The notes beneath the pieces are model-generated. The model worked only from the letters and a program-made list of their open reading frames with translations. It was not told where the DNA came from and did no database searches. This document shows, piece by piece, positions 12,578 through 23,649 of a stretch of DNA of 64,000 nucleotides; the stretch's first letter is position 1; every line of letters starts with the position of its first letter. This DNA comes from Plantago major. Its lineage: Eukaryota; Streptophyta; Magnoliopsida; Lamiales; Plantaginaceae. The stretch is taken from contig CM048842.1 of NCBI GenBank assembly GCA_026545765.1, forward strand, positions 92,841,230-92,905,229, given 5' to 3'. The position numbers and the translations under genes are program-made.

Positions 12578-13087
12578 CGAGAGACGGTCTCCAGATAATT
12601 TATCTAAAGACAGATATATATTTTCAAAAAAATCATAATGTTATTAATTAGGGCAAATTTCATATGCCTAGAAATAGAATAAATTATGTTGACCCAAGTT
12701 TTGTGACTTCAACCCCATGGACTCTCTGGAAAAGTGCCCTATTACATATTAGTCTCCGCAATTAAAACAATAACACATTAGTCCCTGCAATGTTCGATGT
12801 ATTACTAAATGGTCCAAAAGTCAAAGGCAATATCCATGTTGGCATGGTTTTGCTGACGTGTAAAAGGCTCATTTTCTTCTTTTTCCGAATTATTTTTCCT
12901 TTTTTCTTTTATGGGTGGCAGTTGGACTGTTATGTAATTGATATTCGAGGGGACCAAATTGTAATGAAAACGTTTTGCCTGAGTTTGAAAAACTAGCCGT
13001 TGGGGGTCTTTTATGTAATAGATTTTAGGAGGTCTAAAATGTAATTAAAGAATCAGACGAAAGTTTTAAAAACTAGCGGTTGGAATG

Positions 13088-13100
13088 GCTTTATAAATAG
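13088..13100 (+). promoter_or_regulatory. TATA box of the GRF zinc-finger ORF
   Basis: The sequence ctttataaatag lies about 70 bases upstream of the ORF start at 13164, the usual distance for a plant TATA box plus a short leader. Confidence 0.5.
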
Positions 13101-13163
13101 GTTTTGGACCTTTTTTCCACCAAATTTCTATCTCAAATCTGATATTTGTGGTTTTACTTGATA

Positions 13164-13496
13164 ATGGCTTCATCTAGTCAGAGTCCTGGAGCATTCACTA
13201 ATGGAAGAGACGAGTTTTGTGTCAAGTGTGGAAAGAAGACACAAATATGGAAGTCTCGATCCGATGTCAATCCCGGGAGAATGTACAATAAGTGTCCTGT
13301 CCATGTATTTTCTCATTGGGCTGAACAAGATGAAGCTGAAGCTGAATCAAAGGAGGTGGAAGACAACACAACAAATATGTTGCTTAGAAGGTTGCTTGAA
13401 TCAAACCAAGCATTGCAAGAAGAACAAGTTAATACTAATAGGCTTCTAAGAGAGCTGATTGAAGGAAACCAACAAAATGCAAGGCAAACTGCATAG
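13164..13496 (+). CDS. Small GRF-type zinc-finger protein with C-terminal coiled coil
   Basis: A single-exon ORF of 110 residues from MASSSQSPG. An in-frame ATG six codons upstream (13146) is an alternative start. Residues about 15-50 contain FCVKCGKKTQIWKS then NPGRMYNKCP and a final FSHW, the layout of GRF zinc fingers (Cys-x2-Cys, NPGR-Y-Cys, then aromatic-x-x-W). The usual fourth Cys position appears to be His (PVHVFSHW), so zinc binding may be altered. The remainder is acidic and forms heptad-like repeats (LLRRLLESNQALQ, LLRELIEGNQ) suggesting a coiled coil. The ORF sits inside a TIR element, so it may be a mobile cargo gene rather than a host gene. Function is unknown. Confidence 0.65.
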   Translation: MASSSQSPGAFTNGRDEFCVKCGKKTQIWKSRSDVNPGRMYNKCPVHVFSHWAEQDEAEAESKEVEDNTTNMLLRRLLESNQALQEEQVNTNRLLRELIEGNQQNARQTA

Positions 13497-14145
13497 GAGA
13501 ACAACATGAACAAGCTATTGGTAGCCCTTAGTTGTATGGCACTTGCTAGGCAGAATATTTAGAACATGTAATGTAATGCTATGTATTAGGGCATTCTTCA
13601 AGTATGAAATAAACTACTTCACATTACTATGAATTTAGTAGCATTACATGACAAGAGTTGATCATAAACATGATAAAATATCCAAAATATAAGCACCATA
13701 GCTGAACAAAAACAGAGTAATTGCAGTTTCATACACAAATCCACCATAAGAGAGTTAACCTTGACTTAAACATCTACTGAATAACCCCTAAACATCTAGT
13801 GAACAACCTTTTGATTTTTTGTTCTTCTTCCTGCCATCTCCTGCCTTTCTTTTGAATGCATTCTTGGTAATTTTCCCTATTAATTAAAACACCGATGTTA
13901 TTAATTAAAACACTTATGTTTTCAACATTTGTGTTTTTTCATATTACAAGACTTATTTCGTTAACAACATAGACGTTTTGATTAATAAAATAAATTATTT
14001 TATTGATAACATAGGTCGTCTTTAAATAAGTTATCTAGAGACCGTCTCTCATGAGACTTTGTGTAAGGTAAATGAGAGCATGCAGGGATCGGATCAAGTA
14101 GATGATTTATTGAGCTAGCTACCTAGCTAGGTTATTACGTAATCA

Positions 14146-15089
14146 TGTTGGAATTTTAGCTAACCAAGAGTGGTTTGTCTATGACTTTGTATCTCAACCA
14201 AATGGGGCCCCACACGTCGAAAACAGAGGTTTCTGGAACTTGCATTGTCGACTATAGTAGTAGAAGACACTTGAACAAATATTACTAAAATTCAATTGTG
14301 AAAAAGTAATTAATGCTCAAAATGTGTTGGTTGATGTACTAGTTATGGAAAATCAAAGAGTTGGGGGTGGAAATAGTTCCACATAGCTAAAATTAAGAAT
14401 GAGCTAGAATAGGTGAAAATGTGAAAAATTGGAGAAAATGGTTCAAAGGGGTGTCGAACCCATGACCAATTTCGTCCAACAGATGCACCTTTCCAGTTGG
14501 GCTATGTAGCTTTTGTAAAAGAATGTGAGTTGAAGTGTGTAATTTGCAAGGGGTGCATTTGTACACGAAAAGATGCAAAAATACTGAAAAGCTGGTGTAG
14601 GTGGGTGTCGAACCCATGACCTAGGCACCTAAAGTGGCTTGCCACTGGAACAATAAGTCTTTTAGTGAACGATTGTATCTTACGAAAGTATATATCTATT
14701 CGGTACCTGAAGCCTTTTGTTCAACAATTGCATCTTTTGGTCACAACTTTACAAAAATATAAATAGAGGTCCATAGTTGGATTTTATACATATAACAAGA
14801 GATATCCAAATTCTCTCATTCTTTCTTCTCTTCTTCTTTTAAGCCTGTCTTTCCATATTGCAGTAGTCCACTCGAATCTGTGATTTCAAGTGCCAGCTTA
14901 CAGATTCACCTGTTGTGTAATCTTGGGAGACATTTTGCTAATTGCAATCGTAGGCATCTAAGCGGGGTAAATTTGTCTTAAGGACCGAGAGCCAACTCTC
15001 ACCACTGCAGTCCTTAATTTGTTCTCTTACATGTTACTTCATTTATATATATCTTCAATACATTGCCGCTCTTCTACAAATTTCCAACA
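14146..15089 (+). repeat. 5' LTR of the Copia element
   Basis: This 944-bp LTR starts TGTTGG and ends CCAACA, with a TATA-like atataaatagagg near 14,757. It differs from the 3' LTR by scattered substitutions and small indels (for example near 14,400 and 14,620), so the insertion is not very young. Confidence 0.9.
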
Positions 15090-17660
15090 ACTTAAGACAA
15101 ATTCTGTTTGATGTGTTTGAAGATGGATATACGAATGGAGTCATTGCTTGGAGACAAAAACGGATGGAAGTGGATCCAATCTCGAGTAAGATCCTTGAGA
15201 TACCTGTTAAGTTCATGTATGCTACAAACATATGCAATGGTCCAATGGCACAAGGAGTTGCTGACAAGCAAGAGGTGTCATGTTCGATACCTCTGTGTTA
15301 CTGAGATTCTTTTTAATTTTGCTGGTGGTTCACTTGAGCTCGAATAACGGTACGTTTTCGTTTTTGTTAAAGTGCTGGTTAATTTTTTGTGTGGCCCGAT
15401 TTCATTTTGCTTGATATGTGGGGCCATGAAAAATTAAATCTGGAATGTTGCATTTGTTGGGGTTTGAACACATAACCTTTGGCAAATCACTTGAGCAACA
15501 TACCACTCAACCATCACAACCTCTGGTTTAAAACTTGGTGCGATTTCTATATGTTCGGGAACTGGCTGTTTTGTTTTTTGTGAATTACATGCTTTTGTCC
15601 TTTCTCTTGTTTAAATTTCCATGTGCTTGGTAAATGTTTGGTTAATTTTACAAGTTCGTTGTGTTAGTATGTCATGTTATTTCCATTTGGTTTTGGAATT
15701 TTTACTTATGTATCATGAAGTTGCTTATGATGCATTGTGGGCATGCTTTACCGTACTTCTATAACTTTGTTAGTACGTGTAACCTGAAACTTGTTGTGAT
15801 TTTAACCTGAAACTTGTGAGACTTAAAGGCAATATGTGTTCTCATGCTGCTACTTTTTGAAGTTGCTTTATATGCATGTTTTAGTTCAATCATCTATTTG
15901 CAATCATACAAAGGTATACAAACTATGTGTGGCCATGTTTGTTTTGTATGATGAGTTTATTATATTTTATTTATGTAATATTGTGTGATGATTGTGTAAG
16001 TTGGCATATTCAATGCATATGTACTTATTATACATGAAATGCATGAGAAATCCTTCTCTAGTATTGGGAGGTGCATGGGACTTTATGTCCATGGAAGGTG
16101 GGAATTCAAGTACCATTTGAGTGGGTCTTGTTATGCAGAAATTCTATTTTTCGGTATATGAAAAGACTACACTAAATGTGTAACATCTTGAATCTTTACA
16201 AATGTGGGGAGAATGACAATTTTCTAAATTGTGGTTTGTCATATTAACTTATGGACAAATGTTTCCCTCATGTTGTTGGCACATAATAATTCAAGAATGC
16301 ATAGATACGTTAATGTGTGGTTAAGTTCTAAGAAACTTAATGAGCTTTGTGAAATATTGGTTGAATATGTTCACTAAAGTAATGGAGATAAAAACTTTTT
16401 GTAAGTACGGATACTAGGTATATGTGGTACTTGCATTGAGTCCACTTGAAAAGTGGTGTAGATGCATGGAAATTGTTGGTTAACCTAATCCATGGTGGAA
16501 AAGAATTTGACACGACTCGGTTATCGTTGAACAGTAAGTCGGTACGCGACTTCAACCGTGAAGTTCACTCAGCTCACCATGTGAATATGAAATTAACTTG
16601 TATAAAATCGTCTTATGTTCAATGAACTTGTGTGAAGATGGAAAACGTACTTTGGTGCATTTGTTGAATATAGCAATGACATCGATATAATTTATACTTT
16701 GTTAGAAGCAAAGTGGATGTTGTTGAATTCTGGATTTTACTAGAATTGTGGGGAGAGACCCTTCTCATGGATAACAAAATTCTTAACAGAATTTCCACAA
16801 GCACAACAACATAGCAGTTCCATTTAAGTTATGGAGAGATCGACTAGCTTCTATTAAGTATCGATTAGTGGTGCTGGTTGGCGAAGGTAGAAGTACCTAA
16901 CCCAAGGCAAGCAGAATATATTCTTTGGATATGCTAGTAATGTAATGTATATCAATTTCTTGGTCTTTAGGTCCAAGATTAATGATATTGACGTGGGAAC
17001 GGTTCGTTGAATTAATGATTGCTAAATATTTGAGATGTCTTCCCTTGTCCATAGATGAAGGAATTGACCCTAAACATAATTTTGGTTCGGAAACTGAGTT
17101 TGAACCAAGTGGTCCGGACCTTGACCCAGAAGGATCAAACTTGTTGTTTGTAACTCCTGTCTATTCTAGTTGTTCAATGAAATTGAAACTAGAGGAATGA
17201 ATGCAAACTAGGATTTCAAATCAATAGAACACCAAGGCTCATGAGTTTGAATCTAGATGTGGTAAAAGGGCAAGGAAGAACAAGTACTTAGGACCAGTTT
17301 TCTAGCCTATTCGGCAGAAAATGTTCGAAGGATAATCATCTAAGCATTGTCTCTAGAGGCTACCATATAGAATGAAGCTCCGAAAGTTTTTTTTTTAACT
17401 TTGGAGAGTCTTTGTTCATGTGGGGAGGGAAGCTTTGCGTTCGCTAGTTGATAAGAAAAGACTCATCTCCCATGGGGGTGTTATTGAATGTACATGAGAC
17501 TTTGGTCTTTGTACTTGTTAGAATTCAAGTTTTAATTTGCGTGGGTCTCATAATGTGGAAATTTAGTTTCTTGACATGTATGAACAGACCACGTTAAATA
17601 TAGAATGGCTTGAAATTCTATAAATGTGTGGGGAATGTGTAAAATTCTAAAGGAATTATT

Positions 17661-19651
17661 GTGAAACCCCAAATTTTCAGTAAATTACTTCTTATAATTA
17701 TATGTTTACTCCTTTAATTAGTTGTTGTTAAATTGTGGACTCTTTAAGCTGGCCATTAGAATCCTGTTAATACTTAAACTCTTTGTATGAATCTGGAATA
17801 TATCTAGTACTCTCTACGCTAATTATATAGCGTAGGAAGAATCCTAAATATTCTTCCAGTTCTTCACGCACAAATCCAATCTGATTTCCAGAAATCTTCT
17901 ACACAAAACTACCGAGCTTTCTTCCATCCCTTCTTTGTTTTACCATTGATTGCCTTCGTGACGCCAATCTTCTTTCGCATAGAACCTTGCTTGTGTTTGC
18001 TGCTAAACTTTCTAATCGTTCAACCTTCGGTAAGTTCCTCTTTACGTTTGTTTTGTGTTGCTGAGTTAGAGTTTGCGGGGGCGGGATTTTGTGTGTAGCT
18101 GAAGGTTCTGTATTTGTTGTTTCAATATGTGCTTGTTGTGTGTAACTCCTCTTATTGATGACTACCTTGTTCTGTTCGTTTTTTGTTTAAGAGATGTGTA
18201 CAACATGCTCTATTATTTTCTTGTGTGTATGCTCTGATTTATGCTTTTCAAAGTGTTGCAGGATTGATAAATTTACATGATATGATGTTGGCGTGGCCTG
18301 TAATTTCTCTTGTTCAGTTTATATTAGGACAATTAATTAGACTTTATGTCTCCTGCTTTTGTCTATGCTTTGATGTTGGAATATTAAATTAATTATTTGA
18401 TTTATTTGCTTAATTAGTAATTAATTGATTGAGGACTGCCGAGTTAGGTTACTAGTTAATTAATTGTATGTTTGCATTTATGCCTTGCAATGTGTTCAGT
18501 TTGTATTTTGTTACTCCAGGACCAGGTACACACTAGTATTTGAGAGTTTCAATTATTCTTTCTTAAATGCAAATTGAAAAGTCTACTGTGGTAACTTCTT
18601 TTGGACACTTAGCAGTATGGTGTTTTACTTGCTCTTCGAGTGTTTAGCCATGATTTGTCTCGTCTATTTTATTTTCTAAGTTGTTTGCTTAATTGTTCTT
18701 TTGTGTCTCGTGGCGAGAGTTTAGTATAGAGAAAAGTGGGTTTAAGGGGTAGCTCTTGTAGTCTTAGATTGATTTCTTACTGGCCGGTACCCTTCTTACT
18801 CAGGAACTCCGTAAATTTGAGATTTGACGAGAAACTACTTTCTACGGTGAGTGTTCTTAAAACACTTGTGAAAACCAAGGAAGTACTTGCTTGTATATGT
18901 ATATGTATTGCATCAAAGTTTCCGACTCATTCTTTTCAAACATTGCATCAAAATTGATTTGGCATCGCTTCCGCTCAAATAAAAATATGTATATATTGTA
19001 TATGATATTGTTTCGATTGATTGATTGTTTTGGCCAAGTTTTCGGTTAGGGTATACTCATTGCATTTTCGGGCAGTGGTGACTGTCGATATGTGTGTGGG
19101 TTGCTCTGGCTTACTTCTCTTTGACGCGAAGCAGGAGACGCTGAGGTCTTAGAGGTAGTAGTGTACCACCCCATACCATGGCGGGTATTGATTGATTGAG
19201 TGGAGAGATAAGGGCTCGGATTGGGGTATAAGGAGCGGCACCAACGAACGATTGATTGCATTGTTATTGCTTCGTTATATGATATGTTTATTATTTTTGG
19301 ATGTTGTTATGAATTTCCTATTGTTATTTTAATTGTCACTGTCACACACGAACACCACTGAGATTTTTGTCTCACACTCTTTCGTTTTCCTTCCTTGTAG
19401 ATTCCGGAGTTTAGTGGAGGACCAAGTCAGGTAAACGTTTAGCAACTAGAGTGAGAGATGGGATTTAAACTGGGATTTTGTAATTTTTTAGCTTGTAAAA
19501 ACTTGTCTATTTACCGCTGCTTTCGAAAAATAGTGTCTTCCGCAAGTGAATTGTTAGATTTTAGCTTTTCAAAACTTTTAGATTGTCTTTTCGTTATTGT
19601 TTTAACGCCCTTATTCTTTTAAAAATTAGTGAAATTTTTTCGGGGCGTTAC
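17661..19651. mobile_element. 2.0 kb element nested in the Copia interior, 10-bp direct repeats
   Basis: The 10 bases AGGAATTATT occur immediately before (17651-17660) and after (19652-19661) this interval. Its ends are imperfect inverted repeats: GTGAAACCCCAAATTTT at the left, and GTAACGCCCCGAAAAAATTT when the right end is reversed. A 9-11 bp duplication with TIRs fits a Mutator-like element. The body has no transposase ORF. The TG..CA look of the ends (tgtgaaacccc / ggggcgttaca) also recalls a Gypsy solo LTR, but a 5-bp duplication does not fit there. Confidence 0.7.
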
Positions 19652-20183
19652 AGGAATTATTCCCGCATTTGGCACTTGATAGTACAAGGGAATTGGTGAC
19701 CAATACACAATTTTGCAAGTATGGATACTTGTGAATGTTCTCTCGTGGTTGTTTCGAGGTGGAGCAAAGATTTTCGTAAGGAAAATTGATTGGACTCTAG
19801 GTCCAGAATGCGATTAATTCTAATTAAGAACATGTTACTGGCGTGGAATTAATTGATTGAACTACGAGTTCAAATAATGATGGTTTCCAATTAAGGCTAT
19901 TGGAGGGGCATGGAAAACACATATATTTCTTTGTCTAAACTAAATTCTTGTTCAGAAGAATTATGAAAGTTGTAGACATGAAATAGGTTGACTTATGTTG
20001 GAGCACGAGTCAAATCGTTCTTTCTTATCGCTATCAATAAAACAGAGGTTGTCTCAAGTTTGGAGAAACTAGGGAGACTTATTGATTCACAAGAAAAATG
20101 CCTGGATGTGAATTTGTGTACACATATCACATCAAAATAAGCAACATAGTGGTGATCATGTAGAGCCGGTGTTATATTCTTGG

Positions 20184-20830
20184 ATAATTGACAATCTAAT
20201 GTGCATAATGGACATCACTCGTCTGATTACTGCACATGTAGTCAATATGGTGGCTAAGTTCATACGTAATCCTATAAATAAACAATGGAAAACTAATCAT
20301 CATCGACTAAGGTACCTGAAGTACTCGATGAGTTATGGATTACACTATGGGAGATATCTAACAGTATCAGGAGGATACATTATTGAAAAATGGATATCTG
20401 ATATCACGGAAACCAAGTCCACAAGAGGATATTTATTTACCATTGATGGTAAGGGTTGTTTCGTGTAGATCCTCTAAACAAAGATGCATCGTCCGATCCA
20501 CGTTAGAATCGGAATTTATTGCTTTGGAAAAAGCATAGGAAGAAGCATAATGGATTTATAAATTTTAGAGGATGTCCCTTGTTGGGTCAGTGATGTTTCA
20601 CTACGATAGTCGGTCGACTTTTTAAAAAAATGGGCACAAGAACAGTATGGCAAGTCTAGACAAGTAAAGTCGTAGACGTAAGACCACTTGGCAGTTGATC
20701 TTTAGGGGGTTATCACTATTGATTGTGTGAAATCAAAGCATAACATGCGGATCCGCTAAACAAAAGCAATACCTAAAGGATCAAGCAATCTGCCTATCTA
20801 GGGGAATGGGCCTAAGACCCACGAATTAAA
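20184..20830 (+). pseudogene. Copia RNase H / polyprotein 3' remnant
   Basis: The first block (to about 20,466) encodes a recognisable Copia RNase H entry: a TRLITAHVVNMVAKF-like stretch, RYLKYSMSYGL and ETKSTRGYLFTIDG. After stops, the same frame continues with SSKQRCIVRSTLESEFIALE (matching the usual SxKQ..STxEAEF motif). Further on come fragments equivalent to KSRQVK, GVITIDCVKSKHNM and LTKAIPKG. Several stop codons and frame breaks are present, so it cannot encode an active enzyme. Confidence 0.8.
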
Positions 20831-21426
20831 GGAAATTTACAGCGGTAACCCAACCATACTGACTGGAGATCCCAAGAATTTGGTTCAATGTGGAAAACGA
20901 AGTTGTAAAGGACCAGTTGAGCGCCTCGTGAAGTTTTGTACTTCGAGGTAAGAGCACTTAGGAGTTATACTCCACGAGGCTGTTCCCGCGATAGACATTA
21001 AGTGCTGTTGCCGTATCGGGCTGAGGATGAGTCACCGAACTCTTAATGATCGTTTAGAGCTTTTGAGCGGAGCATCAGTGGCAGGATGCTCTTAGAAGGA
21101 GATCACCTATTTAAGTGTATGATGTTTGGCCGCTTCAACTGAAACACTTAATAATTCAAGGTGTCCAAGGCCTTTAATGGACATACAAACCTGGAACGAA
21201 ACAATAAGGGGAATTATTGTGTAGGTATCATTGTCTTGGTTTACACAAAATGCCGACTGGTTCAAGATATCGCGTTCACCGGTTGGCAAGTAAATCCGAT
21301 GGTACTCTACTAGGGGAAGATTCAAAGTGAAAGCTATCGTTCTCGATGCAATAAGTTTTCCGCTGGAAATTCGAGGCTGGAGCACTCCGATGTGCTGTGA
21401 GCATCAATTCTCTTTCATGTGGGGAT

Positions 21427-22375
21427 TGTTGGAATTTTAGCTAACCAATAGTGGTTTGTCTATAACTTTGTATCTCAACCAAATGGGGCCCCACACGTCG
21501 GAAACAGAGGTTTCTGGAACTTGCATTGTCTACTATAGTAGTAGAAGACACTTGAACAAATATTACTAAAATTCAATTGTGAAAGAGTAATTAATGCTCA
21601 AAGTATGTTAGTTGATGTACTAGTTATGGAAAATCAAAGAGTTGGAGTGGAAATAGTTCCACATAGCTAAAATTAAGAAGAAGGAGCTAGGATAGGTGAA
21701 AAGGTGAAAAATTGGAGAAAATGGTTCAAAGGGGTGTCGAACCCATGACCAATTTCGTCCAATAGATGCACCTTTCTAGTTGGGCTATGTAGCTTTTGTA
21801 AAAGAATGTGAGTTGAAGTGTGTAATTTGTAAGGGGTGCATTTGTACACGAAAAGATGCAAAAATACTAAAAAGCTGGTGCAGGTGGGTGTCGAACCCAT
21901 GGGCGTCTAAAGTGGCAAGTGTTTCCACTGGAACAATATGTCTTTTAGTGAATGATTGTATCTTATGAAAGTACATATCTATTCGGTACCAGAAGCCTTT
22001 TGTTCAACAATTGAATATTTTGATCACAACTTTACAAAACTATAAATAGAGGTCCATAGTTGGATTTTATACATATAACAATAGATATCCAAATTATCTC
22101 CTTCTTTCTTCTTCTCTTCTTCTTTTAAGCCTGTCTTTCCATATTGCAGTAGTCTACTCGAATCTGTGATTTCAAGTGCCAGCTTACAGATTCACCTGCT
22201 GTGTAATCTTGGGAGACATTTTGCTAATTGCAACCATAGGCATCTAAGCGGGGCAAATTTGTCTTAAGGACCGAGAGCCAACTCTCACCACAACAATCCT
22301 TAATTTATTCTCTTATATGTTACTTTATTTATATATATCTTCAATACATTGTCGCTCCTCTATAAATTTCCAACA
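21427..22375 (+). repeat. 3' LTR of the Copia element
   Basis: This 949-bp LTR is colinear with the 5' LTR. It contains the same TATA-like motif (ctataaatagagg near 22,040) and two copies of a gtgtcgaacccatg phrase that can be mistaken for a tRNA T-loop. Confidence 0.9.
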
Positions 22376-22379
22376 AATC

Positions 22380-22971
22380 CATGTATCGGAATCCATCTAT
22401 CGGAAGCTTTCCATTTAAAAAATGAGAAAAAATAAGATAACACATAAAAAATGTCAAAAAGGAAATTGAAAGCTTCACTAATCAAACGGGACATAAAAAA
22501 TGATAAAATGGAAATCATGTTAAGACGGGCGGGACGGAGTATGTATGTAATAAATGAATTATGCATGCCGCGCAGTCGCATGCAGTAGGATGGACGGACA
22601 CATGCATGGATGCGGGTTGCAAGCGCATAACACGTGTATAGCCATATGCCAAGGCGTCACCTAGCTAATAGCTATAGCTAAACTAATTCAATTCATTTCA
22701 TTTCATTTCGTTTCGCCCAACAACCAACCAATTCATTAATCATAGGAGTATCAATTTTGTTCGAAGAAGATATCGATACGTAAGTACGTACGTACGTAGG
22801 TACTTCTCCTAGCTAGTAGTTAGTGTATATATATACACACACTCGCCTCGCCTAGCTAGTGTAATTCATTCATCTACTTGCAACACGTATCATAGCTAGC
22901 TAGCTATAAATTACACATTACACAAGTTAATTAGTTGTTGCGATTAGTAATTGAGCAACTAGCTAATAATC
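22380..22971. other. Upstream region of the first LTP gene
   Basis: The first ~160 bases look like a MITE remnant, with cggaagctttccattt at one end and gggcgggacggagtatg at the other. Then come AT-rich DNA with GTAC and CTAG repeats and a possible TATA stretch (gtatatatatacaca near 22,825) about 145 bases before the ATG. Confidence 0.4.
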
Positions 22972-23100
22972 ATGATTAGTAATAAGTTTTGCAGTGTGCT
23001 CATGCTACTATGCTTCGCCCTGCAGGTTAGTAATTAATTACTGCATGTTAATTTCCCAATAATGTTCTTCTAAAAGTAATTGAGTTTAAACTTAATTTTA

Positions 23101-23154
<54 letters not shown>

Positions 23155-23513
23155 CGCATGCAGGTTAGTGAGTTTGGCGGGGTGGAGGGAGTGATATCTT
23201 GTGGGACGGTACAAAGTAACGTAGCACCATGCCTAGGCTTTCTAATGGGGCGTCAACTTGCACCCGGTTGTTGCCCTGGCCTTAGGTCCCTCGTTTCATC
23301 TGCCAGGACTACTGCCGACCGCCGTGCCGCTTGTGTTTGCTTGCAGTCTGCCGCTAGAAACATGAGAGGCATCAATTACGGCAATGCTGCAGCACTTCCC
23401 CGTACTTGCGGCATCAGTATCCCATTCGCCATTAACCCTAACATCAACTGCAACACGTACGACGCGCACGCGCATATATATATATTAGCACACCCATAAT
23501 TTACACTCTCTAG

Positions 23514-23567
<54 letters not shown>

Positions 23568-23627
23568 CTTTTTACATCTAGTAATTAGCTTGTTAATTTG
23601 TTTTTGCATGGCTGCAGCATTGGGTGA
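22972..23627 (+). CDS. Type-1 non-specific lipid-transfer protein (first copy)
   Basis: Three exons join in phase: 22972-23025, 23164-23456 and 23618-23627, giving 118 residues. Residues 1-27 are a hydrophobic secretion signal (CSVLMLLCFALQ). The mature part has the eight-cysteine pattern C-x9-C-x12-CC-x19-C-x-C-x22-C-x13-C of type-1 LTPs, which bind lipids in an internal cavity and act in the cell wall or cuticle. The 3' intron position, just before the last codons (INCNT-IG), is the usual one for this family. The extra 138-base intron inside the signal-peptide region is unusual and is bounded by an 11-base direct repeat. Both introns carry long TA runs. Confidence 0.88.
23103..23149. repeat. 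TA microsatellite in LTP intron 1
   Basis: About 23 uninterrupted TA units lie between the two splice sites of the first intron. Confidence 0.9.
23514..23562. repeat. TA microsatellite in LTP intron 2
   Basis: About 24 TA units lie in the 3' intron of the first LTP gene. Confidence 0.9.
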
Positions 23628-23649
23628 GATTTGGCGCCAGGTGGAGTAC

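Larger units (their letters stand above)
12578..14050. mobile_element. TIR element carrying a GRF zinc-finger ORF
   Basis: The left end reads cgagagacggtctccagata and the right end, reversed, reads atgagagacggtctctagata. The similarity continues inward for several tens of bases (ataatttatctaaagac against ataacttatttaaagac). The interval is about 1.47 kb and contains one gene-like unit with TATA box, ORF and 3' region. A target duplication could not be settled, so outer ends may lie 10-20 bases further out. The superfamily (Mutator or hAT type) is unassigned. No transposase is present. Confidence 0.55.
14146..22375 (+). mobile_element. Degenerate Ty1/Copia LTR retrotransposon
   Basis: Two long direct repeats (14146-15089 and 21427-22375) begin TGTTGGAATTTTAG and end TTTCCAACA, the TG..CA form of LTRs. 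Flanks are AATCA on the left and AATCC on the right, a 5-bp target duplication with one change. A purine-rich tract (tcatgtgggga) sits just before the 3' LTR. The interior carries a stop-ridden Copia RNase H region near 20.2-20.8 kb on the plus strand, giving the orientation. No intact gag, integrase or reverse transcriptase frame was found, and no standard tRNA-Met primer site follows the 5' LTR. A 2 kb insertion (17661-19651) is nested inside. Two interior stretches, about 16,130-16,230 and 17,550-17,650, are diverged copies of each other. Confidence 0.88.

Noticed and set aside
14455..14635. tRNA-like phrases (gtgtcgaacccatgacc) in the LTRs
   Set aside because: Only a T-loop-like fragment is present, with no cloverleaf; it occurs twice within each LTR and is part of the retroelement.
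16982..17200. 72-codon ORF in the Copia interior
   Set aside because: It is a fragment in a stop-rich region with no recognised domain; treated as part of the degenerate element.
17660..19652. Gypsy solo LTR reading of the nested insertion
   Set aside because: TG..CA ends are present but the flanks do not give a 5-bp duplication, whereas a 10-bp duplication is exact. Kept as an open alternative in the findings.
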